In this document: piece after piece, positions 36,233 through 45,150 of the stretch | Position numbering within the stretch: the stretch's first letter is position 1 | Layout: each line of letters starts with the position of its first letter | Assembly: GCA_963702955.1 (NCBI GenBank) | Contig: OY969774.1 | Location: 124,001-188,000, forward strand | From: VRUE01 sp963702955 | GTDB taxonomy: Bacteria; Actinomycetota; Thermoleophilia; Solirubrobacterales; 70-9 | Length of the DNA: 64,000 nt | Direction: 5' to 3' | Translations under genes and position numbers: made by a program | The notes under the pieces: model-generated | Told to the model about the DNA's origin: nothing | The model's input: the letters and a program-made list of their open reading frames with translations, nothing else | Databases searched by the model: none

Positions 36233-37285
36233 TTAAGGCGAAGCGGCCTGGGGAAGGGCCTTGACCTGGCCCCAGGTCAGTAGCCGGCCGCTCTTCGGAT
36301 CGATCACCTTGAGTCGGATCGCACGCAGCCCGTCGCGGACGCTCAGCACCGGGACATCGTGGAAGATCGGGTTCTCGTCGTGGGTGCGCTGCAGGTTGTA
36401 GTTGGGAATCTTGGCGCTGAGGTGGTGAACGTGGTGCAGGCCGATGTTCCCGCTGAAGAACTGGAAGAGCTTCGGCAGCTTCAGGTAGGAGCTTCCCTGC
36501 AAGGCGGCATCGGCGTAGCTCCAGTGCTCGGAGCTCTCCCAGTAGACGTCCTCGAACTGGTGCTGGACGTAGAACATGAAGACGCCCACCGTGCCGGCGA
36601 GGATCGCGATCGGCATCTGCACCAGCAGCCACGCCTGCAGGCCGGCGAGCCAGACGATCGTCCCGATGACGATCGCGAGGGCCAGGTTCGTCGCGAGCAC
36701 GCTGCGGCGCTGACGTGGGCGCATCTTGTTCGACCAGATGCGCGGCCCGATCATCAACGACCAGATCGGGCCGATCCCGAACATCACCAGGGGATTGCGA
36801 AACATCCGGTAGCCCAGCCGCTGTTTCCAGGGGCGGGACCGATACTCATCCACGGTCAGCGTCGAGATGTCACCGGTCCCGCGGCGGTCGAGGTCTCCCG
36901 CGGTGCCGTGATGGACGGCGTGGTTGTGGCGCCAATTCCCGAACGGCTGGAAGACGAGCAGCCCGGTGAGCCGGCCGAGCCAAAGGTTCGCTCGCTTGGT
37001 CGAGAGGAAGGAGCCGTGGGCGCAGTCGTGGAAGACGACGAACGTCCGCAAGAGGAAGCCCGCCGCCGGAACCGCGAGGGCGAGGGTGATCCAGACCGAG
37101 ACGTTGAGGCAGAGGTACATCGCGACGGTCAGGGCCAGGTACGGCACCACGGAGGTGGCTATGTCGACGAGGCTGTGTTGAAGCGAGGGTTGCTCGTGCC
37201 GAGCCACCGACGCCCGCCAGTAGGGACGGCCCGCGTCAGCATCGACGTCTGGCGGGGCGGGAGTGGGCTGCGGGACAGGGGTCAT
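36233..37285 (-). CDS. Membrane fatty acid desaturase
   Basis: 350-residue integral membrane di-iron enzyme. The three His boxes are complete: HDCAHGS (about 110-116), HNHAVHH (about 143-149) and HHVHH (about 295-299). At least four membrane segments surround them. This matches the FA_desaturase family (DesK/omega-6 type); chain position specificity is not predictable. ATG 37285 is the natural start. It lies just outside the island and has normal host composition. Confidence 0.92.
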   Translation of the reverse strand: MTPVPQPTPAPPDVDADAGRPYWRASVARHEQPSLQHSLVDIATSVVPYLALTVAMYLCLNVSVWITLALAVPAAGFLLRTFVVFHDCAHGSFLSTKRANLWLGRLTGLLVFQPFGNWRHNHAVHHGTAGDLDRRGTGDISTLTVDEYRSRPWKQRLGYRMFRNPLVMFGIGPIWSLMIGPRIWSNKMRPRQRRSVLATNLALAIVIGTIVWLAGLQAWLLVQMPIAILAGTVGVFMFYVQHQFEDVYWESSEHWSYADAALQGSSYLKLPKLFQFFSGNIGLHHVHHLSAKIPNYNLQRTHDENPIFHDVPVLSVRDGLRAIRLKVIDPKSGRLLTWGQVKALPQAASP

Positions 37286-37349
37286 GGCGGCTGAAAGTAA
37301 ATACGTTTCCTAAAGCGCAGCGTCGGACCCTATTGACCGGATGTTCAAC

Positions 37350-38243
37350 TCAGTGGCCCAGGAAGCGGTCGATCGCCCGCGTAAACGGGCGACGCTCCTG
37401 GAAGAGGAAGGCGTGGGCGCCTGGGAAGACCTTGAGCTCGGAGTGGGGGACCCGGGCGGCGATTCGGCGCAGGTTGACGGGTGGGACCACCGGGTCGGAG
37501 GCGCCGGCCGCGGCCAGGGTGGGCGTGGCGATGCCGGCCAGCTGGCGGTAGTTGCGGTTGCTGCGCAGCCAGGGGTCTTCGGCTGCCACCTGGCGGTGGG
37601 TGGTGGCTGCGGGAACGTGGAAGTCGTCGGGGATCTCACCGCTCTGGCTGGCCGTTTCGAGGCGGCGCAGGAAGCGGCGGCCCTCGGCCTGGCGGTCGGG
37701 CGGGTAGAGCTCGTGCAGAATGTCCGCGTCGGAGGGGTCGGGCTCGCTGTCGATCGCCTGGGCCCGCCGCGTGCCGAGCACCGTGCGGTTGCCGCCGGGA
37801 TTGGTCCCGGCCAGGATCAGGTGGGAGACCCGCTCGGGATGGTCGATCGCCAGGCGCTGGGCGACGAAGCCGCCCATCGACCAGCCGAGGACGTCTGCCT
37901 TCGGCACCCCGATCGCGTCCATCAGGCCGGCGGTCGCGTCGGCGAGCGAGTCGAAGGAGTCGCCGTGCCACGGTCCCGACATCCCCAGCCCGGGGTAGTC
38001 GAAGAGGATCAGCCGGTGGTCTGCGGCCAGCAGTCGCAGCAGCGCCGGGTCCCATTCGGCCATCGTCGAGCCGGTGCCCATCAACATCGCCAGCGGGTCC
38101 CCCCGACCGCGTTCGTACCAGGCGATCCTCGTGTGGGCGGCTCGGGCGACGTGGACCCGAGCCTGAAACGGCTGGGCCGAGCTCTGGCCGCAGCCGGCGA
38201 AGACGGCCGCCAGTCCCAGGCAGATGGCCAGACGCACTCGCAT
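37350..38243 (-). CDS. Alpha/beta-hydrolase lipoprotein
   Basis: 297 residues. The N-terminus is a lipoprotein signal (LAAVFAGC-G lipobox), so it should be anchored on the outer face of the membrane. The hydrolase fold shows MLMGTGSTMAEWD (oxyanion region), the nucleophile elbow GWSMGG, AAGASDPVVPP (Asp) and GAHAFLFQ (His). Substrate unknown. It faces the desaturase in the same direction with a 64-base gap, and it is divergent from ftsE. Confidence 0.88.
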   Translation of the reverse strand: MRVRLAICLGLAAVFAGCGQSSAQPFQARVHVARAAHTRIAWYERGRGDPLAMLMGTGSTMAEWDPALLRLLAADHRLILFDYPGLGMSGPWHGDSFDSLADATAGLMDAIGVPKADVLGWSMGGFVAQRLAIDHPERVSHLILAGTNPGGNRTVLGTRRAQAIDSEPDPSDADILHELYPPDRQAEGRRFLRRLETASQSGEIPDDFHVPAATTHRQVAAEDPWLRSNRNYRQLAGIATPTLAAAGASDPVVPPVNLRRIAARVPHSELKVFPGAHAFLFQERRPFTRAIDRFLGH

Positions 38244-38394
38244 TTCGGCGAGAGCCTAGGGCCGGCCGCGGACCCGGGAGCGATACGAGCGTTCACTCAC
38301 AATTCGCTAAGCTCTCGCACATCATTCCTGGGCGCGTAGTTGCGTGCCCGAGCGTGCGCAGGAGTCACCCTGTAGTCGGAGAAGGACCCCCGGC

Positions 38395-39231
38395 ATGGCC
38401 AGAGCGAGAAAGCGGAAGAAGGCTGAGATGGCGGCGCAGAGCCGGCGGCCCGGCGGCGCGCCGATCATCGAGATGCGCGACGTGACCAAGGTCTATCCGG
38501 GCGGGCACATGGCGCTCGACCGGGTCTCGCTGGCGATCGACCGGGGCGAATTCGTCTTCCTGGTCGGGCCGACCGGCTGCGGCAAGTCGACCCTGATCAA
38601 GATGCTGATCCGCGAGCTCGACGCGACCGAGGGCAGCGTACGGATCGCCGGCCGCGACATCGGCAGCCTGGCCGAGAAGAAAATTCCGCAGCTGCGGCGC
38701 AACATCGGCACCGTCTTCCAGGACTTCAAGCTGCTGCCCGACCGCACCGTCTACGACAACGTCGCCTACGCGCTGCAGGTGATCGGCGCCGGCCGTGCCG
38801 AAATCCGCACCCAGGTGCCGGAGACGCTGCGCCTGGTCGGCCTCTCGACCAAGCTGCACAGCTATCCCGACGAGCTCTCCGGCGGCGAGCAGCAGCGCGT
38901 CTCCGTCGCCCGCGCCTTCGTCAACCACCCGCCGCTGCTGCTGGCCGACGAGCCGAGCGGCAACCTCGACCCGGTCACCTCGATCGGCGTCATGCAGCTC
39001 CTCTACCGGATCAACAAGACCGGAACGACGGTCGTCGTCGTCACCCACGACCGCGAGATGGTCAACAACATGCGCCGCCGCGTGATCGAGCTCTACGAGG
39101 GCCGCGTCGTCCGCGACGAGGTCAGCGGCGGCTACACCGAGGAGTCGACGACCGAGTTCGGCCTGCGGATGCGGGCCGAGATGGGTGTCGCCCCCGAGGG
39201 TCAGACCAACGGCCACGACGCGCTGATCTGA
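38395..39231 (+). CDS. ftsE: Cell division ATP-binding protein FtsE
   Basis: ABC ATPase partner of FtsX, which activates peptidoglycan hydrolases at division. Walker A GPTGCGKSTL, Q-loop FQDFKLLPDRTVYDN, signature LSGGEQQRVSVARAF and Walker B LLLADEPSGNLDP are present. A basic N-terminal extension (ARARKRKKAEMAAQS) precedes the usual start. ATG 38395 has gaagga upstream; ATG 38428 is an alternative that would remove the extension. ftsX follows 3 bases after the stop. Confidence 0.95.
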   Translation: MARARKRKKAEMAAQSRRPGGAPIIEMRDVTKVYPGGHMALDRVSLAIDRGEFVFLVGPTGCGKSTLIKMLIRELDATEGSVRIAGRDIGSLAEKKIPQLRRNIGTVFQDFKLLPDRTVYDNVAYALQVIGAGRAEIRTQVPETLRLVGLSTKLHSYPDELSGGEQQRVSVARAFVNHPPLLLADEPSGNLDPVTSIGVMQLLYRINKTGTTVVVVTHDREMVNNMRRRVIELYEGRVVRDEVSGGYTEESTTEFGLRMRAEMGVAPEGQTNGHDALI

Positions 39232-39234
39232 GCC

Positions 39235-40152
39235 ATGTCCCGACTCCTCTTCTTCATCCGCGAGGCATTCCGGGCGCTGCGCCGCAACGGCGCCCCGAGC
39301 CTGGCCGCGATCGTCACCACGATCGTCACCGTGACCCTGCTCGGGGTCCTGATCCCGATCTTCCAGACGACCCAGGCGAAAAGCGAACAGGTCCGCCACG
39401 AGCTGAACGTCCAGGTCGGCCTCTACCCGGACGCGACCAAGGGCGAAATCAAGGCGCTGCGCGGCAAGCTGGAAGCGGTCCCGCACGTCGCCGCGGTCGA
39501 ATTGGTCAGCAAGGCCGACGCGCTCGAAGAACTGCGGCAGGCCCTCGGCAAGCAGAAGGCCGGCGAACTGACCTCCGAGCTGCACGAAAACCCGCTGCCG
39601 GTGAGCTTCAGGATCACGCCGGACGACGCGGCCAACCTGCCGTCGATCCGAACCGCGGTGCTCCCAAACGGCCCGGACAGCCACTCGCAGGCGATCTCGC
39701 CGATCGTCAACAACATCTTCCAGCGGCAGGAAGACTCGCAGAAGATCGAGCAGGTGACGAGCGCGCTAAAGATCGTGCTGACGGTGATCACGGCGCTGCT
39801 GATCGTCGCCTCGCTGATGCTGGTCGGCAACACGATCCGGCTCTCGATCTACACCCGCCGCCGCGAGGTCGAGGTGATGCGGCTGGTCGGCGCGACCCGC
39901 TGGTTCATCCGCTGGCCGTTCATGATCGAGGGCGTCGTCGTCGGCTTCGCGGGCGGCCTGGTGGCCATACTGATCCTATGGCTGGGCAAGCTGACGATCG
40001 TCAACCCGCTGAGCAGCAGCATCGGCTTCCTCGCCGCCCAGAACGCCACCACGCTCTCCTTCCCGGCGCTCGTCGCGATCCTCTTCGGCGCCTCGGTGCT
40101 GGTCTCGGCGGTCGGCTCCGGCGTCACCCTGCGCCGCTTCCTGAAGGTCTGA
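39235..40152 (+). CDS. ftsX: Cell division protein FtsX
   Basis: 305-residue membrane partner of FtsE. One N-terminal membrane segment (LAAIVTTIVTVTLLGVLIPIF) is followed by an outer domain of about 120 residues and three C-terminal segments. VMRLVGATRWFIRWPFMIEGV is the conserved FtsX-type loop contacting FtsE. It starts 3 bases after ftsE. Confidence 0.94.
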   Translation: MSRLLFFIREAFRALRRNGAPSLAAIVTTIVTVTLLGVLIPIFQTTQAKSEQVRHELNVQVGLYPDATKGEIKALRGKLEAVPHVAAVELVSKADALEELRQALGKQKAGELTSELHENPLPVSFRITPDDAANLPSIRTAVLPNGPDSHSQAISPIVNNIFQRQEDSQKIEQVTSALKIVLTVITALLIVASLMLVGNTIRLSIYTRRREVEVMRLVGATRWFIRWPFMIEGVVVGFAGGLVAILILWLGKLTIVNPLSSSIGFLAAQNATTLSFPALVAILFGASVLVSAVGSGVTLRRFLKV

Positions 40153-40159
40153 GGCGGAG

Positions 40160-41344
40160 ATGAAGGCCGGCCGGACCGTGGGCCTGACGGCCGCGCTGCT
40201 CCTCGTGCTCGCCGCCGGCCTCTGGATCGGCGGCCACCCGGCGAAGATGCCGTCCTTCCTGCGCGACGTCTTCGTCAACGAATCGGCCGGCCTGACCGCG
40301 GAAGCGACGGAGCTGATCGAAGACGACTACTACCGGTCGGTCGACAACCACGAACTGATCGACTCCTCGCTGCAGGGGATGGTGCGGGGCCTGCGGCGCG
40401 ACCACCACGACCGCTTCTCCGAATACTTCTCCCCCGAATCGCTCGCCCGCTTCAACGAGGAGATCGAGGGACGCTTCTCCGGCGTCGGGATGGGGGTGAC
40501 GAAGGCCGGGGACGGGCTCAGCGTGCAGAGCGTCTTCAAGCGCTCGCCGGCCGAACGGGCCGGGATCGAGGTCGGCGACACGATCGTCTCGGTCGAAGGG
40601 CGCTCGATCGCCGGCCTCAGCGCCGAAGCGGCGGCTGAGCGGATCAAGGGACCGGAAGGGACCGAGGTGACGGTCGGGGTGCGCAGCGGCCCCCACTTCA
40701 AGCCGCGTCCGGTGAAGCTGACCCGCGAACAGATCTCGGTGCCGGTCGTCAGCAGCAGGCTGAAGACGGTGAACGGCAAAAAGCTCGGCTACCTGCGGAT
40801 GACCTCCTTCACCGAAGGCGTCCACGCCGCCGTCGCGAACGCCGTCCGCAAGCTGGAGAAGGGCGGCGCCAAGGGCCTGGTGCTCGACCTGCGCGGCAAC
40901 GGCGGCGGCCTGCTCGACGAGGCGGTGCTGACCGCGAGCGTCTTCCTGCCGAAGGGCGAAACCGTGGTCTCGACCAGGTCGCGCAGCGAGGGCGACGCCG
41001 TCTACAAGACCGAAGGCGGCAACCTGCCGCCGCTGCCGATCGCGATCCTGATCGACCGCAACACCGCCTCGGCGGCGGAGATCCTCACCGCGGCGCTGGC
41101 CGACGACGCCGGCGCGAAGACGGTCGGCACCCGCTCCTACGGCAAGGGCGTCTTCCAGCAGGAGGTCGGCCTCTCCAACGGCGGCGCGCTGAAGCTGACC
41201 GTCGGCGAGTACTACACGCCGGAAGGCGTCAACCTGGCCGGCAAGGGCATCCACCCCGACGTGAAGGCGCCGGACCTACCCGGTACCGCTCGCGACGAGG
41301 GGCTCGAACGAGCCCTGGGCCTGCTCTCGAACGAAGCACGGTGA
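40160..41344 (+). CDS. ctpA: S41 C-terminal processing peptidase
   Basis: 394 residues. An N-terminal membrane anchor (GLTAALLLVLAAGLWIGG) is followed by a PDZ domain (GVGMGVTKAGDGLSVQSVFKRSPAERAGIEVGD, about 100-135) and the S41 protease domain. Catalytic Ser is in NTASAAEIL and Lys in SYGKGVFQ. The enzyme cleaves C-termini of exported proteins and can control cell-wall hydrolases, which fits its position 7 bases after ftsX. Confidence 0.93.
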   Translation: MKAGRTVGLTAALLLVLAAGLWIGGHPAKMPSFLRDVFVNESAGLTAEATELIEDDYYRSVDNHELIDSSLQGMVRGLRRDHHDRFSEYFSPESLARFNEEIEGRFSGVGMGVTKAGDGLSVQSVFKRSPAERAGIEVGDTIVSVEGRSIAGLSAEAAAERIKGPEGTEVTVGVRSGPHFKPRPVKLTREQISVPVVSSRLKTVNGKKLGYLRMTSFTEGVHAAVANAVRKLEKGGAKGLVLDLRGNGGGLLDEAVLTASVFLPKGETVVSTRSRSEGDAVYKTEGGNLPPLPIAILIDRNTASAAEILTAALADDAGAKTVGTRSYGKGVFQQEVGLSNGGALKLTVGEYYTPEGVNLAGKGIHPDVKAPDLPGTARDEGLERALGLLSNEAR

Positions 41345-41360
41345 GCTTCGGCGAGGCAGG

Positions 41361-41398
41361 TGAAGGATTGGGGGGCCTGGCGTACCCACAACCCTTCA
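41361..41398. repeat. Dispersed palindromic repeat family A, copy 2
   Basis: Arms tgaaggattg and caacccttca (9 of 10 pair) around ggggggcctggcgtaccca. It lies between ctpA and the RNB exonuclease gene. Confidence 0.65.
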
Positions 41399-41429
41399 TT
41401 TCTCGGCGTCTGACGTGGCGGGCGGGCTG

Positions 41430-43043
41430 ATGGCGCGACCGGACTGGCGCTATTACCGGGACCGGCAGCGGCAGCGCGGCCGCCGCCGGCAGCGCAGCGA
41501 GCCGAGGTCGGCCCGCGAGGCGGTCGAGGCATTGCTGCGCGACGAGCTCGAGTGGCGCGGCTTCCGCGCCGCGCTGGAGGTCGCGGCGGGAGAGGCGGCC
41601 GCGGCGGCGGAGTCGCGCGAGGTGCCGCGCCGCGACCTGGTCGACCTTCCCACCTTCACGGTCAACCCGGCGACCGCGCGCGACTTCGACGACGCGGTCT
41701 CGGCCCGGCGCGAGGGGGACGGGCTGCGGCTCTGGATCCACATCGCCGACGTCGCCGCCCACGTGCCGCCCGGCTCGCCGCTCGACCGCGAGGCGCAGCG
41801 CCGCGGCAACAGCACCTACGCGCCGGGCACGGTCGAGCCGATGCTGCCGCACGCGCTGAGCGAGGGGGCGTGCAGCCTGGCGCCGGGGGTCGAGCGGCTT
41901 GCGGTGACGACGGAGATCGAGCTGGGGCCGGGCGGCAAGCCGACCGCCGCGCGCTTCTACCGCAGCCGCATCCGCTCCGACGCGCGGCTCGACTACGACC
42001 AGCTCGACGTCGTCTTCTCCGGCCGGGCCGAAGCGCCGCAGGCGGTCGCCGAGCCGCTGGCGGTGGCTCGCGAGGCGGCGACGACGCTGGGCGAGCGGCG
42101 CGGCGCGACCAGCCTCGACGTCGAGTCCTTCGAGCCGGAGTTTCGCTTCGACGCGGCCGGCGACGTGACCGGCGCGCGCGGCGTCGCCCAGACCGAGTCG
42201 CACCGCCTGATCGAGCGGCTGATGATCCTCGCCAACGAGCAGGTGGCACAGCTGCTGGAGCGCAAGCGCGTGCCGGCGATCTACCGCGTCCACGCCCAGC
42301 CCGACCCGGGGCGGGTCGAACGGCTGATCGCGCAGCTTGCGGACCTGGAGATCCCGACGCCGCCGCTGCGCGAGGGCCTGGCGCCGCGCCAGGCGGCCGA
42401 GGCAGCGGCCGAGGCGAGCCGCCTGGTCACGGCCGAGGCCGCGCGGCGAGGCCACGGCCGCGACGCGTATACATCGCTCGTGCTCCGCTCCCTCAAACAG
42501 GCGCAGTACAGCGAGCGCAACAGCGGTCACGCCGGCCTCGGCAGCGCCGCCTACTGCCACTTCACCTCGCCGATCCGCCGCTACCCGGACCTGGTCGTCC
42601 ACCGGGCGCTGCTGGGGGCCCTGGGCGAGGGCGAGCCGGCGCCGAGCGCCGCCGAAGCGCGCGAGGCCGCCTGGCACTGCTCCGAGCGGGAGCGCGAGTC
42701 GATGCGGATCGAGCGCAAGGCCGACGACATCTGCGCCGCCTTCCTGCTCGAGCGCGAGCTGGCGGAGCGGGGCCGCGAGGTGGCCTTCGAGGGCGAGGTC
42801 TCGGGGCTGATCCGGGCCGGCGCCTTCGTCGGCTTCGGCGGCGAGCTGGGCGACGTCTATGAGGGCTTCCTGCCCGCCCGCCGGCTCGGCGGCGCCGAGC
42901 GCTTCGACCTCAACGCGACCGAGACCGCGCTTCTCGGCGGCGAGTCGAAGCGCAGGCTGCGCCTCGGCGACCCGATATCCGTCCAGGTGAGCGGGGTCGA
43001 AGCGGCGCGCGGCCGGGTCGATCTGGAGCCGGTGGAGGGCTGA
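41430..43043 (+). CDS. RNB-domain exoribonuclease (short RNase R/II type)
   Basis: A 3'-5' exoribonuclease. The RNB domain has the catalytic acidic cluster TARDFDDAVS (near residue 77), RRGNSTYAPGTVEPMLPHALSE, and YCHFTSPIRRYPDLVVHR. A C-terminal S1-like domain (VSGLIRAGAFVGFGGELGDVYEGFLP) follows. At about 537 residues it lacks the N-terminal cold-shock domains of E. coli RNase R. GTG 41415 or ATG 41430 may be the start. It lies 3 bases before smpB; RNase R is known to work with tmRNA-SmpB in trans-translation quality control. Confidence 0.9.
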   Translation: MARPDWRYYRDRQRQRGRRRQRSEPRSAREAVEALLRDELEWRGFRAALEVAAGEAAAAAESREVPRRDLVDLPTFTVNPATARDFDDAVSARREGDGLRLWIHIADVAAHVPPGSPLDREAQRRGNSTYAPGTVEPMLPHALSEGACSLAPGVERLAVTTEIELGPGGKPTAARFYRSRIRSDARLDYDQLDVVFSGRAEAPQAVAEPLAVAREAATTLGERRGATSLDVESFEPEFRFDAAGDVTGARGVAQTESHRLIERLMILANEQVAQLLERKRVPAIYRVHAQPDPGRVERLIAQLADLEIPTPPLREGLAPRQAAEAAAEASRLVTAEAARRGHGRDAYTSLVLRSLKQAQYSERNSGHAGLGSAAYCHFTSPIRRYPDLVVHRALLGALGEGEPAPSAAEAREAAWHCSERERESMRIERKADDICAAFLLERELAERGREVAFEGEVSGLIRAGAFVGFGGELGDVYEGFLPARRLGGAERFDLNATETALLGGESKRRLRLGDPISVQVSGVEAARGRVDLEPVEG

Positions 43044-43046
43044 GCG

Positions 43047-43532
43047 GTGGCGAAGAAGGGAAAGAAGAAACGCGAGCCGGCCTCCGGCGACGTCGCCACC
43101 AACCGCCGTGCGCGGCACAAATTCGAGTGGATCGAGAAGATCGAGGCGGGGGTGGTCCTGCGCGGCTCCGAGGTGAAGTCGCTGCGCAACGGCAAGGCGC
43201 AGATGAGCGACGCCTACGCGGTGGTCGACGATGGCGAGGTCTGGCTCCGCAACCTGCACATCCCGCCGTATGAGCCGGCGAGCCGCGAGAACCACGAGCC
43301 GGAGCGGCCGCGCAAGCTGCTCCTGCACCGGGCGGAGATCGAGCGCCTCGTCGGCAAGACCGCGGAGCGCGGGCTGACCCTGATCCCGACCCGGATCTAC
43401 TTCAAGGGATCGCGGGCGAAGGTCGAGCTGGCTCTGGCCCGGGGCAAGGAGGGACGCGACCGTCGGCGTGAGATCGCGGACCGTGACGTGCGGCGCGAGG
43501 TCGAGCGCGAATTCAAGGGCAGAATGAGGTAG
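43047..43532 (+). CDS. smpB: SsrA-binding protein
   Basis: 161-residue partner of tmRNA that delivers it to stalled ribosomes. NRRARHKFEWIEKIEAGVVLRGSEVKSLRNGKA, WLRNLHIPPYEPAS and the C-terminal basic tail (GKEGRDRRREIADRDVRREVEREFKGRMR) are typical. Start is GTG 43047, 3 bases after the RNB gene stop. The tmRNA gene itself lies 3 kb downstream. Confidence 0.97.
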   Translation: MAKKGKKKREPASGDVATNRRARHKFEWIEKIEAGVVLRGSEVKSLRNGKAQMSDAYAVVDDGEVWLRNLHIPPYEPASRENHEPERPRKLLLHRAEIERLVGKTAERGLTLIPTRIYFKGSRAKVELALARGKEGRDRRREIADRDVRREVEREFKGRMR

Positions 43533-43543
43533 CTTCGGGTCCC

Positions 43544-45133
43544 ATGCCGATCGCTTCGTTTGTCAGCGACAACATCCAGTACTTCGTCGCCGGTCTGGTC
43601 GTCGCGATCCTGCTGCTTCTGCTGGTGATCAGCATCGTCCAGCGACGCGGCAAGGAAAAGCAGCAGAAGGCCGGCGCCGGCCCGAAACTCTCGCCGCGAC
43701 CGGCCCCTCCGGCGGCGCAGAAACCGGGCGCGTCGTCTCCCGGGGCCCCGCCGCCTCCGACGGCGTCGCCTCCGCCGCAGAGCCCGCCGGCAAAGGCGCC
43801 GCCCGCCCCCGCCGCGGCCCAGCTGAGCGGCAGGGAGAAGCGCAAGCAGGCCCGCGAAGAGCAGCGGGCGGCGCGTGCCGAGCACCGCAAGCGCAGCAAG
43901 GAAGAGGCGAACCGCCGCCGCGAAGAGCGGGCGAAGAAGAAGGCCGAACGGCGCGGCAAGCCGGCCGGGGGAGCCGCTCCCTCGGGCCGCAAGGCGAAGC
44001 GCGAAGCGGCGAAGGCCGAGCGCGAGCTGGCAGCGGCTCGGGCCGACCAGGAGCGGGCGCTGCTGCAGCAGCCGGGCGCTCAGGTGAACGTCACCCCGCC
44101 GCAGCCGCCTCCCGCGCCGCCGCAAGCGCCCCCGCCGCCGGTCCCGCCGCCTGCCACCGGGGGCGCCACGTCGGCACCGGTGTCGACGCCGGCTACCCCG
44201 CCGGCACCCCCTGCGTCGCCGCCGGGGGGCTACGACCCGGCGATCGCCGAACAGCGCGTCCAGGACAAGGTGGCCGAGATCCAGCGCGAGGAGGAGCGGA
44301 TCCGCGCCGAGGCCGACCGTCGCATCGAGGAGGCCGCGCGGATACAGCGCGAAGCCGACGAGCGACGGGCGAAAGCCGAGTCTGGTCAGACCACCCGGAG
44401 CATGGCGGCGGCACCGTCGCCTCCGACTCCCGCACCGTCGCCTGCGGCACCGTCGGCGCCGAGCCCCACCCTGCAGACCGCCGAACAGCGGCTGCAGGAG
44501 GAGCGCGAAGCGCACGAGCGGGCGCTGGCCGACGCGCAGGAGCGCCTGCGCCAGGTCGAGGAGCGGACCAAGGCGGCGGAACGGCGCGCCGCCGAGGCCG
44601 AGCGCCTCTCGAAGCTGAAAGCGGAGGAGGACGAGCGCAAGGGGCGACTGCGGGAGATCGAGCAGAGCGTCGCCCAGGCGGAGCAGCGAGCCCGCGAGGC
44701 CGAGCGCCGCGCCGAGGAGGCCGAGCGCGCCGTGCTCGGCGCCGTCGAGCCGCCGCCTCCGGTCCCCGAGCCCCCGACTCCTGAGCCGCCCCCGCCCGCC
44801 CCGGACCCTCAGCCGCTTCCGCCAACCTCGGCTCCCGAACCACCCCCGCCGGCGCCCGGCCCGCCTCCCGCGCCGCTGCAACCGCCCCCACCCCAGCCGG
44901 GGCCGCTGCCCCCGCCCCCGGGTCCGGTCGGCGCGCCCTCGGGCGAGTCGATCGAACTCAACAACGTCACCTTCGAGCAGCTGCGCGGGCACGGCCTCTC
45001 GGTCACCCAGGCAACCCGCCTACTCGCCCATCGCGAGCGGATGGGGCGCTTTCAGTCGGTTGACGAACTGGACGAGATTCCCGGGTTGCCGCGGGAGTTT
45101 GCCGAAGATTTGAAGCGCAGGTCGCGGGTCTAA
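43544..45133 (+). CDS. Proline-rich, coiled-coil membrane protein with C-terminal HhH domain
   Basis: 529 residues I cannot assign. One N-terminal membrane segment (FVAGLVVAILLLLLVISIV) is followed by alternating Pro-rich stretches and charged helices (REKRKQAREEQRAARAEHRKRS; AEQRVQDKVAEIQREEERIRAEADRR). A second coiled coil spans about 310-395, and a very Pro-rich linker about 400-465. The last 60 residues (IELNNVTFEQLRGHGLSVTQATRLL...FQSVDELDEIPGLP) look like a helix-hairpin-helix unit of the ComEA/Psb-U type, which binds DNA. It starts 12 bases after smpB. Could be a structural or DNA-tethering envelope protein. Confidence 0.75.
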   Translation: MPIASFVSDNIQYFVAGLVVAILLLLLVISIVQRRGKEKQQKAGAGPKLSPRPAPPAAQKPGASSPGAPPPPTASPPPQSPPAKAPPAPAAAQLSGREKRKQAREEQRAARAEHRKRSKEEANRRREERAKKKAERRGKPAGGAAPSGRKAKREAAKAERELAAARADQERALLQQPGAQVNVTPPQPPPAPPQAPPPPVPPPATGGATSAPVSTPATPPAPPASPPGGYDPAIAEQRVQDKVAEIQREEERIRAEADRRIEEAARIQREADERRAKAESGQTTRSMAAAPSPPTPAPSPAAPSAPSPTLQTAEQRLQEEREAHERALADAQERLRQVEERTKAAERRAAEAERLSKLKAEEDERKGRLREIEQSVAQAEQRAREAERRAEEAERAVLGAVEPPPPVPEPPTPEPPPPAPDPQPLPPTSAPEPPPPAPGPPPAPLQPPPPQPGPLPPPPGPVGAPSGESIELNNVTFEQLRGHGLSVTQATRLLAHRERMGRFQSVDELDEIPGLPREFAEDLKRRSRV

Positions 45134-45150
45134 GAGCCGATCCCGGCTCT

